Positions 58,542-64,000 of a DNA stretch of 64,000 nucleotides are shown piece by piece (position 1 is the stretch's first letter; every line of letters begins with the position of its first letter). The notes below the pieces were generated by a model. The model made no database searches, was not told the origin of the DNA, and saw only the letters and a program-made list of their open reading frames with translations. This DNA comes from CAVORB01 sp963736235 (lineage in GTDB: Bacteria > Pseudomonadota > Gammaproteobacteria > Chromatiales > Chromatiaceae). The position numbers and the translations under genes are program-made. Location of the stretch: contig CAVTOR010000006.1 in assembly GCA_963736235.1 (NCBI GenBank), positions 1-64,000 on the forward strand. Reading direction: 5' to 3'.

Positions 58542-58973
58542 CTAAGCCCCGTAGATCAGGCTCTCCAGCTCGTCGATCTTGGATTCGTGCTCGCGGATAA
58601 CCGCTGCCACCACATCGCCGATTGACACCAGACCGACCAGGCTGCCGCCCTCGAGAACCGGCAGATGACGAACGCGCATATTCGTAATCGCCGACATGCA
58701 TTCCCCGATCGTCTGCTCGGGGGCGATGCAGGTGGGCTCCCTCGCCATGATGTCGGCCACCCGGGTGTCCAGCGACGATCTCCCCTGCACGATGACCTTG
58801 CGCGCATAGTCGCGCTCCGAGATGATCCCCAGAACGCGCCCGCCTTCCGCAACCACAAGCGCGCCGACATCCTTGTCGGCCATCACGGTCAGGGCCTCGC
58901 GCACGGAGGCCTGTGGCTCGATGGTCCAAACCCCCGCACCCTTGTGGTCGAGAATGTCCCGCACTGTCTTCAT
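58542..58973 (-). CDS. Tandem CBS-domain protein
   Basis: The 143-residue protein is a Bateman pair: first CBS about residues 5-60 (ASVREALTVMADKDVGALVV, GRVLGIISERDYARKVIVQG), second about 70-130 (TIGECMSAITNMRVRHLPVL, SLVGLVSIGDVVAAVIREHE). It ends in a helix. CBS pairs bind adenine nucleotides. This stand-alone form is common in proteobacteria and its target is unknown. Confidence 0.93.
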   Translation of the reverse strand: MKTVRDILDHKGAGVWTIEPQASVREALTVMADKDVGALVVAEGGRVLGIISERDYARKVIVQGRSSLDTRVADIMAREPTCIAPEQTIGECMSAITNMRVRHLPVLEGGSLVGLVSIGDVVAAVIREHESKIDELESLIYGA

Positions 58974-59107
58974 GGCGTTGATTCCTCCGCTCGCAACCGA
59001 CCGAATCGCACCGGGATGAGCCCCCGCTGCAGCCGCTCCGCACCCCCATCGCTACCGCGCGGCGCGCGCCAAGCGGCGCTCATCGCTTCCGCGCTTACCG
59101 ACCCGCC

Positions 59108-59992
59108 TCATGGGGCCGCCTCCTCGCCGACAAGCCGCGCCAACGACGAAAAGGTATCGCCCACCTCGGCGTCGAGCTTGAGGGCCGCGAGGGCATCCGC
59201 CCGGGTTCGCCCGCGGTTGACCACGGCAATCGGGATGCCGCGCGACGCTGCCTCACGGCAGAAGCGGAAGCCCGAGTAGACGCTCAGGGACGACCCCGCC
59301 ACCAGCAGCGCATCGGACTGACGCAGGCGCTGCAAGGCGCGCTCGACGCGCGGCCGCGGGACGTTCTCGCCGAAGAACACCACGCCGGGCTTCAGGACGC
59401 CGCCACAGCCGGGGCAGTCCGGAACCTGGAAACCATCCTCCAGACCCGGATCGAGAACGGCGTCCCCGTCGGGCCGCGGATCGGTGGCCGCGGCGGCCAT
59501 GTCCGGATTCAGCCCCGCAAGCAAGGTCTGCATGGCCGAGCGCGGCATCCGCAGGCGGCAGTCGATACAGTCGACCCAAGCGAGTCGGCCATGGAGATCG
59601 ATCACCCGGCGTTGTCCCGCATGTTGGTGGAGACCATCGACGTTCTGGGTGATCAACTGATGGACCATGCCGCCCCGCTCCAGCGCGGCCAGCGCCAGGT
59701 GGGATGGATTGGGCCGCGCCGCGGCGATCAGGGGCCAGCCGGCCAGACTACGCGCCCAGTAACGCCGGCGCGCCCGCCCGTTGCGCAGAAACTCCTGGTA
59801 GCGAACGGGCTGATCCCGCTTCCAGCGGCCCTCGCCGTCGCGGTAGTCCGGAATTCCCGAGGCGGTGCTGCAGCCCGCGCCGGTCAGCACGAACAATCGC
59901 CGAAACCCCGTCACCCAGTGCGCGAGCACGTCCGCCGCGGGCAGCCCCCCGCATCCGGTTTGGTCGGCGCTTGTGATCGATGAGATGGCCAT
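59108..59992 (-). CDS. SIRT4-like class II sirtuin (NAD-dependent deacylase family)
   Basis: About 294 residues. The NAD-binding and catalytic parts are LFVLTGAGCSTASGIPDYRD, RRRYWARSLAGWPLIAAARP, NPSHLALAALERGGMVHQLI, TQNVDGLHQHAG and DLHGRLAWVDC (catalytic His). Zinc ligands are the CIDC and CPGC pairs, and VAGSSLSVYSGFRFCREAAS and VNRGRTRADALAALKLDAEV complete the fold. The RYWARxxxGWP signature and the insert before the second zinc pair match class II (SIRT4-like) sirtuins, not the CobB class III type. I choose the ATG at 59992 (MAISSIT). The frame stays open upstream but is not sirtuin-like. Confidence 0.88.
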   Translation of the reverse strand: MAISSITSADQTGCGGLPAADVLAHWVTGFRRLFVLTGAGCSTASGIPDYRDGEGRWKRDQPVRYQEFLRNGRARRRYWARSLAGWPLIAAARPNPSHLALAALERGGMVHQLITQNVDGLHQHAGQRRVIDLHGRLAWVDCIDCRLRMPRSAMQTLLAGLNPDMAAAATDPRPDGDAVLDPGLEDGFQVPDCPGCGGVLKPGVVFFGENVPRPRVERALQRLRQSDALLVAGSSLSVYSGFRFCREAASRGIPIAVVNRGRTRADALAALKLDAEVGDTFSSLARLVGEEAAP

Positions 59993-60302
59993 AGCCTGCG
60001 GTAAGCCCTTGCCCTTCGATTCAAGCATAACCCATCGTCGCACGCCCGAAGGCGGGCGATCGCGGGGCAATGAAAAGCAAGCCGTGTCGCCGATCTCCGA
60101 CCCGAAACCGCTCTTTTCTTTGGCAAAGTCAAGCTTTTCGGCTATCGTCACGGTCCGGTAACAGTACCGACCGCCCTTGCCAACCGGGCGGCCACGCGAG
60201 AAAAAGGGAAATGTGCCATGGCTCGGCGCGCTGGCCGACGCCATTACGAGGGCGACCTTTGAGCACATCGACTAACGAACAACCACTTCGGAGGTATTCT
60301 CA
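59993..60302. other. Divergent intergenic region
   Basis: About 310 bases separate the sirtuin (minus strand) and the TAXI gene (plus strand). A GGAGGT ribosome-binding site at 60291-60296 precedes the TAXI ATG. I find no other feature that I can support. Confidence 0.4.
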
Positions 60303-61275
60303 ATGAAGCTCAACCGCAGAAAGTTCCTGATCGGAAGCGCGGCATTCCTCACTTGCTCGCTCGCGATCTCCACCACAGCCCTCGCCGGGAAGCGCATGGT
60401 CTTCGGCGGCGGGCCCGCCGGCGGCACCTTCCAGATCGTCGCCAACTCCATCCAGACCTACGACCCGGTCAAGGAGTCCAAGGACTACACGGTCAAGGCC
60501 CAGTCCTCCGCCGGATCGGTGGAGAACCTGCGCAAGGTCGACAGCGGCAAGATGCAGTTCGGCGTCGTCTACTCGGGGCATGTCTATCTCGGCCGCGAGG
60601 GCCGGCTGAAGAACGACACCAACAAGTACGAGAACGTCCTGGCCGTGTCCTACCTGTACGGCGCGCCCGCCCAGCTGGTGGCCAAGAAGGGCTCCGGCAT
60701 CAAGAGCACCAAGGACCTGGTCGGCAAGAAGGTCGGCGTGGGCAACGCGGGATCGGGCGCCTTCGCCAACTGCGAGCTCTTCTTCACCCACATGGGCGTC
60801 TGGGACAAGATCGAGCGCAACGCCATGGGCTACAACGACGCGGCCGCTGCCTTCGGCAACAACCAGCTCGACGCCTTCTGGCTGTTCACGGCCTTCCCGA
60901 GCGGGGCCGTGATCATGGCGGCCCAGACCAACGACATCGAGCTGGTCGACCTCGGCCAGGATGCCCTGGACAGCGGCTTCTACGAGAAATACCCCTATTT
61001 CTCCAAGCTCAAGGTCCCCGCCGGCACCTACAAGGGCGTGGATGAGGACGTACCCGTCATTCCAGGACTCGGCGCTCTGGGTCGCCAACGCGGACGTCCC
61101 GGCGGACGTGGTCTACGACCTGCTCTCCAAGATCTACACCGACGAGGGTCTCAAGTACATGGTCAGCCAGAAGAAGACCTTCAAGGAGATGAGCGTCGAG
61201 ACCGGCATCAACGGCGTCGTCACCCCGATGCATCCGGGCGCCGAGAAGTTCTGGAAGGAAAAAGGCCTGCTCTGA
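60303..61275 (+). CDS. TAXI-family TRAP transporter substrate-binding protein (one frame break)
   Basis: About 324 residues. The signal peptide MKLNRRKFLIGSAAFLTCSL carries a RRKFLIG start reminiscent of a Tat signal. The TAXI fold follows: MVFGGGPAGGTFQIVANSIQ, AGSVENLRKVDSGKMQFGVV, GVGNAGSGAFANCELFFTHM and FWLFTAFPSGAVIMAAQTND. The frame changes near 61063, after VDEDVPVIP, and resumes at DSALWVANADVPADVVYDLL. It binds an organic anion and hands it to the TRAP permease downstream. The specific substrate is unknown. GGAGGT precedes the ATG. Confidence 0.92.
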
Positions 61276-61304
61276 TCCCCTGGGCTTCCAGGCCGACCCT
61301 CACG

Positions 61305-61335
61305 CAGGGACGCGGAGAACGCCGAGGTACGATCC
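61305..61335. repeat. Short degenerate 9-base direct repeats
   Basis: The sequence between the TAXI gene and its permease contains ACGCAGGG, ACGCGGAGA and ACGCCGAGG in tandem, then an imperfect ggcgcc-gtaa-ggcgcc hairpin (about 61352-61370). Similar ACGC-GAG repeats are scattered in many proteobacterial genomes. The role here is unclear. Confidence 0.35.
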
Positions 61336-61438
61336 AGGCAGTCCCGCGAACAAGGCGCCGTAAGGCGCCCGCTGGACGCATGGTCTAGGCGCTCTCCCCG
61401 TCTCCGCGGTCATCCCCGCCGCCGTGGAGTGACAGCGC

Positions 61439-63168
61439 ATGTTCGAGAAGCTGAACAAAGCCGAGCAATGGGTCTTCGACATCCTGTCGCTCGCACTCGT
61501 GCTCTTCTACTCCTACTCGGCGGTGCTCGAGCCCGCGGCGACCCAGTATCACCGCGGGATCTACGTCCTCATCACCTATGTCCTCGTCCTCCTGCTCTAT
61601 CAGTCCAAGAGCTTTCTAGGCAGGGTACTGGACTATGTTCTGATCGTCGCCTCCGTCATCAGCATCGTCTACTGGATGGCGAATTTCGAGGTGATCAACT
61701 ACCGGGCGGGCGCCGAGACCGACGCTTGACAAGTGGATCGCCATCGTCGGCGTCCTGATCGGCATCGAGCTGGCGCGGCGGGTGGTGGGCAGCGTGTTCG
61801 TCATCATCGGCACCGTCATGCTGCTCTACGGCGTCTACGGCGAATACGCGCCGGAGATGATCTCCCACGCCGGGGACACCTTCCCGGATCTGTGCACCAG
61901 CATCTTCTACAAGAGCGACGGCATCTTCGGCATCATGGCCAACGTACTGGCCACCTACATCATCCTGTTCGTCATCTTCGGCGCCTTCCTGGAGGCGAGC
62001 GGCGCACAGCGCTTCTTCATCGATTTCCCGCTCGCGGCGGTCGGCCACAGGATCGGCGGACCGGCCAAGGTGTCGGTCATCGCCAGCGGCCTGTTCGGGT
62101 CGATCTCCGGCTCGCGCCATCGCCAACACGGTGTCCACCGGCGCCTTCACCATCCCGATGATGAAGAAGGCGGGCTTCAAGCCCCACGTGGCCGGCGGCA
62201 TCGAGCCCGCCGCCTCCATCGGCGGCATGTTCATGCCGCCGATCATGGGCGCCGGCGGCTTCATCATGGCGGAGCTCACGGGCGAGCCCTACTCCACCAT
62301 CATGCTGGTCGCCATCTTCCCGGCCCTGATGTACTTCTTCAGCGTGTACGTCATGGTCCACTACGAGGCCAAGCGCCACAACATCCGGGGCGAGAAGTCG
62401 GAGGTCAAGGCGTCCGAGATCTTCAAGCGGGAGTGGTTCTACATCCTGCCGCTGGTGAGCATCACCATCCTGATGCTGATGGGCTACTCGCCGGGCTATT
62501 CCGCCATCATCGGCATCGTCACCTGCATCGCGGTCAGCTGGTTCCGCAAGGAAACGCGCATCGGCCCTCGGCAATTCCTCCTGGCATCGCGGGCCGGCGC
62601 CGTCAACAGCCTGAAGATCGGCGCCACCGTGGGCGTGATCGGCATCATCATCGGTGTGCTCACCTACAGCGGGCTGGTGCTTACCTTCGCCGACATCGTC
62701 ATCGAGCTGGCGGACGGCAAGCTGTGGCTGACCATTCTGCTCATCGCCCTGGCATCGCTGATTCTCGGCATGGGCGTGCCGGTGACCGCCGCGTACCTGA
62801 TCACCGCCGTGGTCGCGGTACCGGCCCTGACCGAGCTCGGCGTCAATCCGCTCGCCGCCCACATGATCGTCTATTGGCTGTCCCAGGACTCCAACATCAC
62901 CCCGCCGGTGTGCATCGCCGCCTTCGCCGGGGCCACCATCGCCAAGGCCAACATGTGGAAGACGGCCTTCACCGCCTTCAAGTTCGCGAAGTTCCTCTAT
63001 CTGGGGCCCTTCCTCTTCGGCTATGTGCCGGCCTTTTCCCTCGACGGCAGTCCAACGGACATCGCCGTCGCCTTCGTGCTGATCTTGATCGGCACCTGGG
63101 GTTACTCCTGGCTGCTGAGCGGGATCTGGCTGAGCTGGTTCAATAAGAAGGCGCCCGCGGCACGATGA
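61439..63168 (+). CDS. TRAP transporter fused permease (4TM + 12TM, two frame breaks)
   Basis: About 576 residues in the fused DctQ-DctM layout of TAXI transporters. The N-terminal spans (LSLALVLFYSYSAVLEPAAT, VLITYVLVLLLYQSKSFLGR) are followed by the large subunit: VIASGLFGSISGSAIANTVS (with one base restored), IPMMKKAGFKPHVAGGIEPA, ASIGGMFMPPIMGAGGFIMA, LILGMGVPVTAAYLITAVVA and SQDSNITPPVCIAAFAGATI. Frame switches lie near 61725 and 62113. It imports an organic anion with a Na+ or H+ gradient together with the TAXI protein 163 bases upstream. Confidence 0.93.
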
Positions 63169-63250
63169 CAGCCGAGCGGCGCCGGGTCGAGGCCTCACGT
63201 CGAACACACGCGCCGGGCATGGCTCGGCACAAACCTGGGTGCGAAATGCC

Positions 63251-63793
63251 ATGACCGCGGATCGGACACTGCCACGCGTCGAGTTCAAGAAGATCCTCTA
63301 CCTCACCGACCTCTCGGAAAGCGGCCGGCAGGCCTTCCCGCACGCCGCGAGCCTCGCCCACCAGTACGGGGCCGAGCTCACGGTATTTCACGTGGTCGAG
63401 CCCAGGGACTTCGAGAAATATCTGGTCGGCTACATCAGCGAACCCCTGTGGGACGAGATCAAGCAGGGTAGCTTGAAAGAGGCCCGCGAGGCCCTGATCG
63501 AGCGGAAACGCGACGATACCGAGATCCGGCACAACATCGATGCCCATTGCCAGGACGCCATGTCAGGCGAAAGCCGCCGCTACGTGAGCTATGACGTCGT
63601 GGTCGAGATGGGGGATGCGGTGGACAAGGTCCTGGAAAAGGCCGACAAGGAGAACTACGACCTGATCGTCGTCGGTCGGCACGGCCATGGCGCGCTCAAG
63701 GGCGCGCTGATCGGCGACACGGCCCTGAGGCTGGTGCGCCGCTGCACCAAGCCGGTTCTGGTGGTAGAGGTGCCGCCGAAGGAAGAGAGCTAG
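63251..63793 (+). CDS. Universal stress protein
   Basis: The 180-residue UspA-fold protein has FKKILYLTDLSESGRQAFPH at the N-terminus, AELTVFHVVEPRDFEKY, and the nucleotide loop VVGRHGHGALKGALIGDTAL (G-2x-G-9x-G-D/S-T pattern) followed by RRCTKPVLVVEVP. Its position right after a TAXI-TRAP transporter is frequent in proteobacteria, where such Usp proteins are thought to modulate the transporter. I use the ATG at 63251 (MTADRT). An ATG four codons earlier is also possible. Confidence 0.92.
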   Translation: MTADRTLPRVEFKKILYLTDLSESGRQAFPHAASLAHQYGAELTVFHVVEPRDFEKYLVGYISEPLWDEIKQGSLKEAREALIERKRDDTEIRHNIDAHCQDAMSGESRRYVSYDVVVEMGDAVDKVLEKADKENYDLIVVGRHGHGALKGALIGDTALRLVRRCTKPVLVVEVPPKEES

Positions 63794-63810
63794 CCTGCAG
63801 ACGGCAGGCT
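63792..63810 (+). terminator. Hairpin after the Usp gene
   Basis: AGCCTGC-AGACG-GCAGGCT is a perfect 7-base stem that starts right at the Usp stop codon. No T run follows, so termination is uncertain. Confidence 0.4.
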
Positions 63811-63896
63811 CGTCGCAGCAGCGCGTATCCCGAGCGGGATGCAATCCACGCTCGGAAGCTACGGCGGGACACACCGCGCACGCCCCGACCCGCCCC

Positions 63897-64000
63897 TCAC
63901 CGCAATTCGATCAGGAATTGCCCCGTCAACAGCGCGACCATCACCCACAACACCCGCCGCAGCCAGCGCCGGTAGGTGTCCGCATCCACCCTGTCCCTGA
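63897..64000 (-). CDS. C-terminus of a membrane protein (cut by window edge), possibly TauE/SafE-like
   Basis: The minus-strand frame ending at a TGA at 63897 encodes 33 residues (DADTYRRWLRRVLWVMVALL and TGQFLIELR) with one final hydrophobic helix preceded by an Arg-rich turn. A final 'xxxFRRxxxxLLxxxGxxL' helix is the usual end of TauE/SafE (TSUP) anion exporters. The visible part is too short for more than a suggestion. The gene continues beyond the window. Confidence 0.4.
   Translation of the reverse strand, partial: RDRVDADTYRRWLRRVLWVMVALLTGQFLIELR

Noticed and set aside
62077..63288. Open frame of about 400 codons on the minus strand
   Set aside because: It is antisense to the TRAP permease. 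The sequence is His/Asp-rich in a way typical of antisense frames in GC-rich genes.

Overview
The window is GC-rich DNA from a gammaproteobacterium. The evidence is the conserved block infC-rpmI-rplT-pheS-pheT-ihfA-merR-tRNA-Pro, IHF alpha itself, TcdA, a YaiL-like DUF2058 protein and a VpsR-like enhancer-binding protein. The sequence looks like an unfinished assembly. Many intact-looking proteins change reading frame once or more without losing protein continuity, and 35.6-52 kb is far worse than the rest. I annotate such genes as single loci and note the breaks.

Layout. 1-2.7 kb is a graveyard of fragments: an IS481-like transposase tail, an ISAzo13-type transposase tail sitting against a cut methyltransferase, an RHS fragment and an AraC fragment. 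An AT-richer HIT-family gene follows. 2.8-10.8 kb, minus strand, is the translation block: tRNA-Val, thrS, infC (ATC start), rpmI, rplT, pheS, pheT, ihfA, merR, tRNA-Pro. 10.9-16.5 kb, plus strand, holds class I fumarase, an AcuI-type reductase, a small membrane protein, a dienelactone hydrolase and a photolyase. 16.4-21.7 kb, minus strand, holds hypF, tcdA, tatD, a NYN-domain protein and a DUF2058 protein. 21.8-28.3 kb, plus strand, holds an OmpH-like chaperone, a YdcH-like protein, an Xre/MbcA/ParS-type protein, a glyoxalase II-like hydrolase, an unrecognised protein, a large DUF349 protein and a SnoaL-like protein. 28.4-32.7 kb is a polysaccharide module: a WcaJ-type glycosyl-phosphate transferase, a methyltransferase and a VpsR-like regulator.

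32.9-52.0 kb is the notable region. It is one long minus-strand cluster of exported proteins. In transcription order it holds a protein of about 1,900 residues (SdrD/Cna-B-like, EF-hand-like, IPT-like and right-handed beta-helix parts), three consecutive multicopper-oxidase (MCO) proteins, a small exported protein of unknown type, a subtilisin-like protease, a SCO copper chaperone with a His-rich N-terminus, and a cytochrome c fused to a periplasmic-binding-protein fold. The third MCO and the protease share one C-terminal architecture: thrombospondin type 3 calcium-binding repeats plus two copies of the same C-terminal domain. The copper ligands seem to be divided between the first two MCO proteins. 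I infer an extracellular, calcium-bound, copper-dependent metal- or phenol-oxidising system with its own copper-delivery and redox partners. The substrate cannot be read from sequence.

52.3-55.9 kb carries two response regulators and two NarX-type kinases. One kinase has a degenerate ATPase domain. They lie directly upstream of the oxidase cluster and are the obvious candidates for its control. 56.4-64 kb holds a thioredoxin-like lipoprotein, a FemAB/GNAT-like protein, a CBS-domain protein, a SIRT4-like class II sirtuin, a TAXI-type TRAP transporter, a universal stress protein and the end of a further membrane protein.
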